A stretch of DNA of 64,000 bases from Sodiomyces alkalinus F11 (Eukaryota; Ascomycota; Sordariomycetes; Glomerellales; Plectosphaerellaceae): positions 994,633 to 1,058,632 of the forward strand of contig NW_021167084.1 of the NCBI RefSeq assembly GCF_003711515.1, read 5' to 3'. A program made the position numbers and the translations under genes. Below the pieces are notes generated by a model that saw nothing but the letters and a program-made list of their open reading frames with translations, ran no database searches and was not told the DNA's origin. This document shows positions 1 through 11,099 of this stretch, one piece after another; within the stretch, counting starts at the first letter, position 1; each line of letters begins with the position of its first letter.

Positions 1-1246
1 GTAGCGGTAGGGGCGCCCCGGCGCCGTAGCTTTATAATATCCTAGGCCTTAGGCGTATACTGATTCGGGCTTAGCGTAGTAACGGTATACCCTCTTCGCT
101 ATAGGGTAGCCGTTCGCTTACTAACCGAAATACAGGTACTTATAGTATTTTAGGGGGCTAAAGTCGGGGTTATATAGTTTATAGATATAGCTACCCCCCT
201 TAAAGAGGAGGGTATTCCGGATAAGGCTCGCTACCCCTTCCAGCGAAGCCGATTCGATAAGGAGGAGCGCTACCCTACCGGTACCGCGGCGGGGTACCCG
301 TTATTATACTCGGATAATCTTTACCTCGGGGTTTATATCCTATAGGGATACTAATAGGTCTTCTTCGGATAGGGCGTTAAGGACCTCCCGGGGGATAGCC
401 TTAGCCAGCGTAGGGTAAGTACGTGCGGCTAGGGTAACTCTTTTACTAAAGGCCTTCTTAATCTATTATTCCTTATAGGTAGCCTACTACTATACCCCTT
501 TAGTAAAGGTAAGGTAGATATCTCTACTCGGTAGCTTCTATACCGCTACGGTATCGTATCGGGTAGTTATAGCGTTTATAGCTTAGATAATCTCCTTTAG
601 GGTCCTATCCTTAAGGGGCTAGTCTTTAGGGAGGGTTCCTTAGCGGATATTTAGTTCCCGGTAATACCTAGCGGGGATTATTTTAAGGGGTATAGGGTCC
701 CGCAGCGGTACCGTTACGGGAGCCCGGGCTACGATATTAGCCTAAGTCTCTTTTATACCGTTTATCCCTTTTCGGAGTTTCTCTTAGATAATATAATAAA
801 CGGTAGCGTATAAGTGCGTTAGCGGTATTATACCGGCGTCCTTACGAGTACTACGTATCGTAATTAGTTTCTTTATTAGCTCTACGACCTAGTTAATCGT
901 GTTTCTATTAGCTAGTAGGGCCTAAATTTCTGTCCTTATCTTAGTTACTCTTGGTTCCGAGGGGCGCGGTGGTCCCCTTTTAGTCTTATATCGGTTCCGC
1001 GCTACGTCCTGCTATAGACGGGGGGGGGGGGAGCGCTTATATTACGAAAAGTGGGTCCGTTACGAATTCTATATAGTTAAGGCCGGGGCGACGCTATCCC
1101 ACGACTCTTCTAGCTATACCGTAGCGCTAGTATTACGGTGCCGCTACGATAATATCCCGGGAAGGAGGTAGTAATTATAATCTCTATCCCGATAGTTTTA
1201 TCGATTTTGCTCTTATTACGCGCCCGTGGTTAATAAGCGTGTCGAT
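1..1246 (-). mobile_element. Tad-A LINE, ORF1 (gag-like) fragment, 5' end present
   Basis: Reverse complement of the first 1.25 kb of the plus-strand elements at 37985 and 57852. The outer edge near 1246 matches the 5' start of those copies, so this piece has the true 5' end and runs off the window at the left, inside ORF1 near the expected zinc-knuckle region. A 12-G run at 1020-1031 corresponds to a 12-C run in the copy at 38195-38206. Many in-frame stops; CpA/TpG almost absent. By similarity ORF1 would encode an RNA-binding nucleocapsid-like protein; this copy is dead. Confidence 0.8.
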
Positions 1247-2440
1247 CGAGTACCGCCTTTATTAAATATAAAAGGTATGAATATTATTATTATTACTATG
1301 GTAAGAGGTTAACTAACCCTAGAGACCCGCGTATACCTTCCTTATATTTACCACGACGATATATTATACTTACTATTAGACCTCCTATATCCTTTTATAC
1401 TTACCGCGATAAGAACTGTGGTGGTTAACGGTAATACTATAAATAATCTCTTTATATACTTACTTTAAGAATATTTTAGGCACGTTATTTATTTACACGA
1501 TAATTACTTATAGATTCCTTTTGACTTCGCTCTTTAAACTAATTATACTGCCCTTAGGACCTTTATACCTAAATAACGTCTTAGTTAGATATAGCTATAT
1601 CTGCTGTTTAAAGGTGAACGCTTATTATCTTCCTCGAGTACTATAAGTAGGAAGAAAGAACCCGGTCTGAATAAAGACGGTTATCTTGAAGAGTTTCGTA
1701 ATAATATAGGTTCCCTTTACTAGATAACTAATCCCTTTCTAACTATCCGCACTTACGCTCCTAAGGATAGGAGTATTTTTAAAGAGGGGTATATTATCAG
1801 AATATATAGTGCTTATATATTACCATAGGACTAGCACTAGACTTATATATAGATAGGGGGATTATAATTAGGTTAGACCGTTAGAGATACGACGCGTCGA
1901 GGTCTAATAAGCTAGTTAGCTTAGAAGTTAGCTTAGATCTAGTAATCTGGTTAGCTTAGGAACCAGCTTATACCTGAACTTAGTCCTAAGGAGGCCTCTC
2001 GCTATCTACTTAGTTAAAAGACCTTAGGTAGGTATAAAGAGGGGAGTGCCTTCTACAGTTCCTAGAGTCTTAGAAGGACTCAACGAATAATCTTATCACG
2101 ATACCCCCTCCTTAGTTTCTATTAGTCACTAAGTGATCTTATATCGCTCTGCAGTGGCCTGTCACTCCTCACAGTACACCTATAATAATATCCTATAAGG
2201 GAATATACTAGGGGATCCTAGCTAACTAGTAGTTCTTTAAATAGATTAACTAGATTATAAGGGTATTGTCTCCGGTCCTAAATATAACCGTAAGGGTATT
2301 ATAGTAAGCCCGCCACGTCCACGTATATAGCGGGTATCTTTTATAGATATATAGGAGGGCGTGACCTCCTCATTAGATTAGCCGGTATACCCCTTAGGAG
2401 GGGTAAGCAGGGCTTTTCGTCAAAGGGTTAAGGCCGGGTT
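1247..2440. other. AT-rich spacer, no gene recognised
   Basis: No recognisable TE domain in either strand. Contains a short run of diverged CTAGTTAGCTTAG-like repeats near 1911-1960 and a small ATT triplet run near 1281. CpA and TpG steps are somewhat more frequent here (for example near 2140-2180) than in neighbouring elements, so it may be weakly mutated single-copy DNA or an old repeat. Confidence 0.5.
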
Positions 2441-5400
2441 CCTAGATTACTATTATATCGTACTCGGTGCGGTACCAGAGCTAGAGTTCCCTCTACGCCT
2501 AGCTCCTTCTTATATTCTATAAAAGGATATAGATACTTATTAGTTAAAGGGGGCGGGGGAGTCAAGATAATATACCTAGTAAGACCGGGGCCTAGCTTTA
2601 GAGTTCCTATTATAGCACCTTACTAGCCCCGCGGGGGATTATATACGCGCTTATTAGCCCCGACGTCGGGGAGCCCTCCTAACTCCTAGTCCTTTTCGGG
2701 GGGCGTCCTTTACCCTTTTAGAGGGGTTAGTCTTAGTCCTAGGGTATACTAATCTAAGAGAAGATTTACGGCTACTACGGGTATACCGTTACCCTAGAGA
2801 CGAGCTAAGGATTATAACCTATATACGAGCGGGACTTAACGCGTAATAGATATAATCCCCCTCGCCAGGATTAAGGGACCTGCTACTAGTAAAGGTAGAC
2901 GGGATATACTTCCTAAATATCTATAGAGGACTATCCAGAGATCTAGACACCTAGGACACGCTAGCGGACTAGACTCCCCTACCGAATATCATAATCGGAG
3001 GGGACTTTAACGTAAGATACCGGGACTAGGAGCCGGAGGTACCCTAGACTATAGGTAAGGGAGAAGAGATCGCTAAATAGATAGAAGGGAATAGGCTCTT
3101 CCTATATAATATACCCGGAAAGACGACTTATAGCCGAGGAGGGTATTAGATAGTTATAGACCTAATATTATCTACGGCCCCGTATACTAATATTAAGGTA
3201 ATAGATAAGGCCGGCGCGCCGGCCTACTACTACCCCCTCTTAGGATAGATCGGTACCGTATATATTAATATAGAAAACGACCCGACTAAACCTACTCGCT
3301 TTATTATCCTGGAGGATAAGGATAAATAAACAGCGACTAAGAAAGAAGTCTAGGAGAACCTATAGCTTCTAACTTCACTAATAGAATATAAGGAATCGGA
3401 CCCTAACTACCTAAATGAATAGGCCTAGCACCTAACCGAGGTTATTATAAGCCTACTATAACGACTAAGGACACTATCCCGCGGCCTAGGAAGGAATAGA
3501 TAATTATAGTAGAACGATAAATACAGAGAGGCTTATAAAAAGGCGATACGCTATAGATATCACGACCTAAGTAATACCGAAGTAAAGGCGACCTTTTAGA
3601 AGATAGTACGACGGATTAGTAAGGAGTATTAGAATAAACGGATTAGGGGGGTAAAAAATACCGAAGAACTCTATAAGGTTATCGGCTAGTATAAGCTAGG
3701 GGAGGGGCTAACGCCCCCCTCCCGATCTTTTATAACGGTCTAGGATACTTCGAAGATATATAGAAGGTAGCCCTCCTACAAAGGACTAAACTAACTCGGA
3801 AGCCGGATATCGATAATCGAAAAGACCCCTAGAATCACTTAATAGCCTAGTCACGATCTATCTTAAAGGATAGCCCGATCCGGAGGGATAAGATATATTA
3901 CTATATAGTAAAGGTTATTATAACCGCCCCCGGCGGAGATAACGTTCTTATCCCTCTCCTACGGCTAGTATAGCCGGAAATCGAGGAAGTGGTTATAAGA
4001 CTCTTCCAGGCCTATAGGCGAGCCGGATACTACCCTAGAACCTTCCGAAAAGAAGATATAATAATAATCGATAAGCCTAGAAAAGACTCCTCTACTATCG
4101 CCGGGTACCGCCCGATTTAGCTACTTAGTGTCCTAGACAAAGGCCTTAAACGCCTAATAGCGAAAAGGACCGTATACCGGGTAATAGTAGTAGGAATTCT
4201 AAACCCCTAGTATATTAGCGTCCTCCCGGGATAGTCGATAGTCGACCTCGCCGTAGTACTTACCTATAAAGTCGAGTTATAGCTAGCTTAGGGGAAGCAG
4301 ATTATTACTATAACTAATAATATAAAGGGGGCGTTTAATATAGTGCTCCACGGATAGTTCGTGTATAGACTACGCTAGTAAGGGTAGGATACCCCTACTA
4401 TTAAGTAGTAGGAATCCTTCGCCGTAGAGCGATAAGCCCGAGTTATCTTCGGAGACTTATACCCGGCCGACTATACCCTACTAGACCCTGTAGGACTTCT
4501 ATAGAGATTACCGGCTTCCCTTATCGGATACGCCCTTAGTATTGTCGATATATATAAACTACCTAATAAGGAGAATCAATTCGGATACGCTAATAACTCC
4601 TACGTTATCGCTACTTATAAGAATATTAACGAAGTAGTACGACTAGCCACCGAAATAGTAAAGTGATAGCTCTCTTAGTGCAAAGAAAACGGGGTAGAAC
4701 TAGACTTCGATAAGGCCGAAGTATAACTCTTCTCCCGCTAGAAAAACCCCTAGTTCTCCTCTATGAGGATTTCTTATCTTTACTATAAGGTTATAGTAGT
4801 CTATAAGACTAGCCCTGGAGGATAACGCCTACCCGCTACTATTCGGTAGCTAAGCGTCTATATAGATAGGCGACTCGAGTTCCGGGACCACGTCAAGACG
4901 TAGGCCCGAAAAGGCCTTAAGGTCGCCACCTATATTAGGGGACTTACCGGAGCCACCTACGGACCTAATCTAGCACTACTATAATAGGCAGCTCTAGCGT
5001 ATATCCTAAGAATTATATACTATACCGTAGAAATTTAGTAAGAAGGGAAAACGGCCCCGGCTTAAGGACGTTTTAACGTTATAAATAAGAAGTGGTGCCG
5101 GTTATTATCCGGCTACCTCCTAAGACTACTAACTATAACGAAAGCGTAGATAATAATACTACGCGCCGTCCTACCGATATAGAAGACGGTGCCTAGAGCT
5201 ACTCTATACCGTAAGGCGGGTATACCCTCCGTAGAGGAATATACCGAATACCTACGCTAACGCTATACGATAAGACTCGCTAGACTAGAAGCAGAATACT
5301 TAGTTATATAAGCCGTGAAGATAACCACGAAAGGGAATACTAGGAAAACTAAGGCCCCGATTAGAAAGTTACGCGTTCTACGGACGCGCGAGCTAGTAAA

Positions 5401-6690
5401 GATAAATCCGCCGAGGCATCCTATAGCCCGCCCCCGATTTACCGGAAGAAGCTATAAGAACTAGCTCCTCGATAACCGCTCTAAGCTGGAGGCTATAATA
5501 GCCTTTATAGCCTAGGCGGACCGCTTATTACCGGAATATACTCTTATCTTTAGCGATAGCTTATAGAAAGAATTAAGTATAACCTAGGCCTTCTCCATTT
5601 AGCGTGGCGGTCGAGAAATTACCTTAGGGCGCGGGCACCTACGTAATATAGTAGTATTTAACGGAGAGGCAATAGGAGCCACGCGTGGTCTAGCCGTAGT
5701 GGTAAGGCTCCTAGATATAGACGAGATTATTTATTATATCAATAGCTAGGCAGTAATTAAGGGGCTTACCGGTATAGCGCCTAAATCGTTAAGAAACGAA
5801 TTCCTACGTTAGTAGAGGATAGTAAAGGATACCTTTACTACTCCTAAGTAATGCCCGGGGTATATAGGAATACCGGGTAATAAGAGGGCCGATAAACTCT
5901 ACTTTAATAATAATATATATAGTATAGTCCCGGAAAATAAAAGGTCGACCTAGGCTAGAGTAAAAGCCTTAGCGGCGATATACTCTAAGGCTAGGCTTCG
6001 AAAATAGTATACCGCTCCCCGACTAAACGGGTACGATGAAACCTTATAGTAAAGACTAGGCTTTTACCGGCGCGAGCCGAAAGAGCTTGGCCTCCCCCGA
6101 AGAATATTAATACGCCTCCTTTAGGCACGCACTAAGCACGGTGATTTTAGAGAATGTCACAAATGATTCCACTACTAAGACTTCGACGCGGACTATAGCT
6201 ACGGCTATATAAAAATAAGGGAATACTTCGCCTACTACTATAAGGTTAGAGGGATTAGAGATAGTAAATAGCTAGCCTACCTTTAGCACGATAACCCACG
6301 TAGAAAATATAATCTATAAGAGACCCTTATAAGAATACTAATAAACAGCGAGGTATTCGCTACGCTAGATAAAGTAATAGGATTCTTAGAAAGGATTTAC
6401 CCACTACCCTTTTAATCAGGAAAAGGGTTACCACCTATAACGTAGGGGTAGGGATAAACGGAGTAAGGGGACCCCTAAGGGTATACCGCCGGATATAGGA
6501 AATTTCCTTTATCTTATATACTATAGACAGTATAGTGCGGACTTCATCGAATTTAATAGACGGGAGGTATAGAGTTAAGCGATTAGCACTATCCGACCCG
6601 GATAGATATATATAGAAGCCGTACCGCCCGATACCTTATATAGGGCGCGGACCTAGTATTCACTAGCGTACCGCCAAGGCGTTAAATAGA
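2440..6690 (+). mobile_element. LINE-B non-LTR retrotransposon (endonuclease-RT-RNase H), RIP-degraded
   Basis: A non-LTR retrotransposon ORF2 can be read through RIP stops. The apurinic-type endonuclease region (about 2740-3290) has GGDFN at 2997-3011. The RT (about 3990-4780) has a YRPI motif at 4106 followed by LLSVLDKGLKRLIAKR. RNase H (about 5530-5900) ends in GIPGNKRADK at 5867-5896. The RT box expected as YADD reads YANN at 4586-4597, so both catalytic aspartates are gone. RT and RNase H share a frame; the endonuclease is in another, so at least one frameshift lies between. The ORF1 side (2440-2740) is not recognisable; 6420-6690 is probably 3' UTR. A related minus-strand piece lies at 35360-37285. 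Confidence 0.88.
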
Positions 6691-6699
6691 CATATATAC

Positions 6700-6925
6700 A
6701 TATATACGGGTATACCGTTCTGGTTTAGCAGGTAATATTATAGTCTCTAGCTTTATACTTATATACTTCCCGGGTTTTCTTAGCTTCCTTCTTTAGGAGT
6801 TAGTAGGAGTTATTAAAGGTATTATAGTCTCCGATATAGGCGGCATAATAGCGGGGGCGCCCCGGCGATACTATATTATAATACCCTAGGCCTTACGGGT
6901 ATACCGATTTTAGCTTAGTATAGTA
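6700..6925 (-). mobile_element. Tad-A ORF1 fragment, left half of a split copy
   Basis: Reverse complement of about 39150-39365 in the complete Tad-A copy. The right edge is at TAGCTTAGTATAGTA (6911-6925). The same 15 bases recur at 16651-16665, exactly where the rest of this ORF1 continues. I infer one minus-strand copy opened by later insertions. The left edge at about 6700 is a truncation. Confidence 0.75.
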
Positions 6926-7230
6926 GTAGTAGTAGTAGTATTCTTTAACGTCTGGATATCTCTAAGAAGAGCAAAGGATGCCTAATACAACTGCTTAATA
7001 TCTATATACATCGGATACAGTGCGATAACAGTATCGTAAGCTAAACACACGTAGAAACTAATAGTAAGAAAGCTAATATATACTATTTACTAGAAATAGA
7101 CTAAACAAAGACTAAACAAAGACTAAATATAAGCTAAGTAAAATAAAGCAGAACTAAATATAAGCGAATAATACGACTATTTTCAACTATTAGATAGGGC
7201 AGGATTAGGGTAGTAGGGAGCTATATATTA
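6926..7230. other. TAG-triplet run and weakly mutated spacer
   Basis: A (TAG)n run at about 6923-6940 adjoins the split Tad-A copy. After it comes a stretch with normal CpA/TpG content, including a short tandem repeat of GACTAAACAAA at about 7092-7130. No coding signal. It could be the 3' UTR and tail of the minus-strand LINE-D, cut off from its body by the LINE-C and LTR R insertions; that is inference. Confidence 0.45.
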
Positions 7231-10200
7231 AAATTAGGTAAGTGATTATGGTGTGGTGCTTATAGGCGCGGGGCGTCGAATATCCACCGACTATAAGGAT
7301 CGGGACCCGGCGGAGTACTATATTATATAGTCACTCCGGCTAGATTACCGTGTAGCCTATTAGGGTTAACCGGTAGCCACCCTCCGGTCAGGGCCCTATA
7401 TACTACGGCGGAGGCAGGCAGAGTAAAGTCCTTGCGAGCTGTTCCTAGGCAAGGGCGTTAGATAACGTAATACTTATCCGGTAGTAAATAGGGCGATATC
7501 TGGCCTAGGCCCCTCCTACCCTTCGAACGGCCCCCAGAGCCTGACTAGATCACGCAGTAAGGGCCTTAGAAGACCGTGGGAGTGGCCTAGCCTCCAGGCT
7601 GCCGAACTACAGCACGCTATATTCGGAGCTGCTAAGGGGAAAGCCCCAGGGCCTGATAGGATTAGTCTGAACCCGATTCAGCAGGCCTATAAGGTTATCC
7701 CCGGGTCCTTTTTACAAGCCTATTCAGCCCTGCTTTTAGCAGGCCACTACCCTACCTACTAGAAGGAAGCCTTAGGGGTCGTTTTACCGAAGCCAGGGAA
7801 GAAGGACTATTCCAATTCTAAGTTTTATAGGATTATAGCCCTTCTAAACTGCTTAGGTAAAGTCCTCGAGAGGGTTATAGCTGCTAGGCTTAGCTTTATA
7901 GCTAATACTCGCGACGACCTTCTACACCCTAATTAAATAGGGGGTAGAAAATAACGCTCTGCTATCGATACAGCCCGTCTCCTCCTCTATTATATCGAAA
8001 AACAGCGTAAATCACGCCAGAACCCGGTAGTTTCCACGCTATTTTTAGATATTAAGGGAGCCTTCGATCACATCGCCCGTCCTTAGCTACTTACGACCCT
8101 TTAAGAACTATAATTACCCCTAAACCTAGTTAAATAGGTAGCCTCTTTCACAGAAAACAGGCGTATCTAACTAGCCTTCGAGGGGCAGGTTTAGTAGCCT
8201 ACCCTCCTAAATATAGGGGTCTTATAAGGCTCCCCGGTCTCCCCTATCCTCTTCCTAATTTATATTAGGAAGGTTACAGCGGGGCCGGATTTTCAGGGCC
8301 TTTAGCTATCCTATACCGACGATTTCCAGCTATCTTATAGTATCTACGTCGACTAGGAAAAACTATAAAACCCTAGAAAAAGCCGCAACCTCCCTTTTCG
8401 ACGTAGCAAAAGTTAACTAAGTCCTTTTTAACCCTGCAAAACAGAGCTTATTCACTTCTATCGAAGACACTCTAAAGAAGATACTCCAGTTACTATAGAG
8501 GGGCACCTAGTTAAACCCGCGCTAGGTGCTATTAGGTGGCTAGGGGTTTGGTTTAATCCCAAGCTATCCTTTAAACTATACGTCGAAAAACGCCTAAACT
8601 TAGCTTTGGGGGCCCTAAACAGGTTATATAGGCTAGCTAGCTTATAGAGGGGCCCTTCTTTTAAGGCTCTACAGCAGCTATATATAGCCTGTATAGCTTC
8701 CCTAGCTGATTTTGGCTCGTAGCTCTAGTGGGACTCTAAATCACCGAAAAAACACCTCGTGGACCGCCTAGAACGCCTATAATACGGCGCTCTAGTTAGG
8801 GCCCTAGGTGCTTTTAGGGGGGCCCCTTTACGGCCTCTAGAACTTAAAGCAGCAGTACCCCTAGCGGCGGTTCGGTTAACTAGGTCTACTAGGCTTTATG
8901 CCTTTAGGACCTTAAAATTCCTACCGAACCACCCTATTAAGCGCTAGCTCCAAGGAGACGGAAACCACCTTACCCTTCTTCAGAACCCATAGCCTACCAC
9001 ACAGTTATATAGGCTAGGCCTAGAAACAGTGGCTTTAATAGGTTAGTCTTAGGATACCGAGGGTCCTTCGGCTAGGTGGGAGGCCCCCTAGGCCTCGGAA
9101 TCTATAGCGGACTTAAGACCCTTTTTCCCACTTACAGACCGGTCTAAAGCAGGCACGGACCCTGGCCCTGATACACTCGATTAGAAAACGGCCTACCTCG
9201 AAGCCCTTACTGAAATATAATAAGGCCTAGGGGAATAGGCTGCTGTTTTCTATACCGACGGCTCCCTAGGCTATTATACTAGGCCCCCTATAGGGCCTTC
9301 GTAGGCTATAGCCGCTATTATATAGTGGGCTAATACCGGAAGGCCCTGTAAAGCTATAGGCTTTAACCTAGGGGCCGCTGCCGAAGTCGCGGACGCTGAA
9401 TTATACGCTATTCTCCAGGCCCTTTACGCTGCCCTAGAGCAGACGCCTAGACCCCTAGAGTGCTATATTTTCAGTGATTTCCAGGCGGCTATTCAGAAGC
9501 TTTAGCGTACCTTATAGTGGGCTATAGAAGCTAAAAACCTTATATCACACCTTAAATAACTAGGCACTTCGGTCTCTGTTTAGTAGTGCCCCTCGTATAT
9601 AGGGATAGAAGGGAACGAACTAGCGGATAAGGTAGCTAAAGGGGCGTTAAACCCCGAAAAAGCTACTAAATCCGTTACCTTAGTTACCCTTAGCTACCTA
9701 AAACGCCGGGTAAATAAAGCCCTTATTTAAGACTAGAAAACCCTATAGAATCACGAGGAGGAGGAGGAGAAAAGAGGTAAATCGGTTCGATTAGGCCGTC
9801 TATATCGGCGACTAGTCCGCGATAACCTCCGCTTCTCCCGAAAACTACTACCAATATAAGGCCCTAGGTGGGTAAAATCGGCTTTTACGCAGTTAAAAAC
9901 CGGCTTCTGATACCTAAAAACCCACTAAAAAAGGGCCTAAAACTGCGCTAACGACCGCTGTTTCTGTCCCGGCTCCCCTATACAGAATATAACACACCTT
10001 ATTCTTTCCTGCCCTTTTTATAAAGAAGAACGAAAAGCCCTGCGGGAAGCCCTAGCAGGCCTACCGCTATCTCTGCCGCTATTATTTAGTACTAAAAGAG
10101 GAATTCAGGCCTTATAGGCCTACCTTTTAGCTACTAAAATAGCCTCGGCAGAGTAGTATAGGGCGCAAACTACAACTCCTACGGACTAGTTATTTTGCTT

Positions 10201-10375
10201 TAGTTTTTTACCTATTAGGTTTTATTAGATAAATTATTACGGAGGATTTCCTTTATTTAGTACGCCCTATTTTTACTGTACCTAGCTTCTGATAGCCTCT
10301 AGCCCTTAGGGCGATAGGCGCCGCGCCATAGCTTTAGGGCTGTAAGCGCGTAATGAATCAAAAAAAAAAGAAAAA
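7230..10375 (+). mobile_element. LINE-C non-LTR retrotransposon (RT-RNase H), 5'-truncated, A-rich tail
   Basis: Starts within or just before the RT; no endonuclease is seen, as expected for a 5'-truncated LINE insertion. The RT shows a KAPGPDR-like block near 7645, YRIIALLNCLGKVLERV from 7826, LFLDIKGAFDH near 8040-8070, and YTDD at 8312-8323 where YADD is expected. RNase H has YTDGS at 9251-9265 and GIEGNELADK at 9602-9631. A C-terminal Cys/His zinc motif region lies at about 9945-10010. The element ends in an A-rich tail at 10360-10375, which fixes the orientation. Frame-opening stops are mostly TAG/TAA at expected Gln/Trp positions. Confidence 0.9.
10360..10375 (+). repeat. A-rich 3' tail of LINE-C
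   Basis: Ten A, one G, five A directly after the element's 3' UTR. This is the expected 3' end of a target-primed LINE insertion. Confidence 0.8.
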
Positions 10376-10800
10376 GGGCGATATCTATATTTATAGGTAT
10401 TAAGGTCCTAAGGAGTGACTTAGGGGAAACCTTAGGCAGATCCTTATAAAGAGCTACGATCTTATAAGGAGGTTAATAAAGGAAGGCTAGTCTTAGCTAA
10501 GTTATCACGCTACGTGGTGGCGGCGGCCTATCTAGGGCGTGCCTCTGCCGAGGACTCTTTTATAGAATAAGGGATATACTAGAGTCTTCTTTCTACTACA
10601 CGAGTAGGTAAGCTCTGCTTCGTGGTTAAAGCGGGTATAGTAGGCTACGAAGTCTCTTTTGAAGATATCTGACGATAACGGATAAACGGAAGGGACGAAA
10701 GTCACGAAAAGCAGTGGAGAAATAAGAAGGTAATAATGGGATTGTAAGGTAGGATCTCTGCGCGCGTATTGTATCTTCTTCGGATCGAAAAAGGGATTGA
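10376..10800. other. Spacer between LINE-C tail and LTR R, lightly mutated
   Basis: No recognisable gene. CpA/TpG are present at ordinary levels from about 10600, in contrast to the flanking LINEs. A minus-strand open frame crosses this part and the LTR but has no family signature. Confidence 0.4.
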
Positions 10801-11090
10801 GATAAAGGATTAAGGATGAAGAATAAAGAACAAAGAAAGGAAGAACCGAACCAAGGGAACGGGTTAATATCCTTTGTTCTTTGTAAAGGATCGATATCGT
10901 AATAGCATTGTAATATATATCGATATCGTAGTAATATCGTAATCCATTGTATCCTTTGTCTGACTCGTAATAGATGAACTGACTCGAAAGAGAACGGTCT
11001 AGGCTTGCGGGGAAGATATCCTTTGTTCGAGTACGAAGGATATACTCGAAAGATATTAAGGATATTATTAGTAATAATATTAATATCAAA
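10801..11090 (-). mobile_element. LTR 'R', copy 1 (solo or remnant)
   Basis: About 280 bases shared with 34838-35355 (minus that copy's nested insertion): both contain ACAAAGAAAGGAAGAACCGA, the block GAACCAAGGGAACGGGTTAA and a GATATT-rich end. In the other copy the minus-strand start reads TGTTAATATTGATATT, an LTR-like TG start. No internal domains adjoin it. Lightly RIP-mutated. The LTR assignment is inferred from the repeat structure. Confidence 0.5.
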
Positions 11091-11099
11091 ATTCTCTAT

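Noticed and set aside
7190..7220. GGATTAGGG as a possible telomere-like repeat
   Set aside because: Single occurrence without tandem TTAGGG units.
10532..11089. 185-codon minus-strand open frame
   Set aside because: It spans the LTR R repeat and spacer, has no family signature, and the second copy of the repeat does not preserve it.
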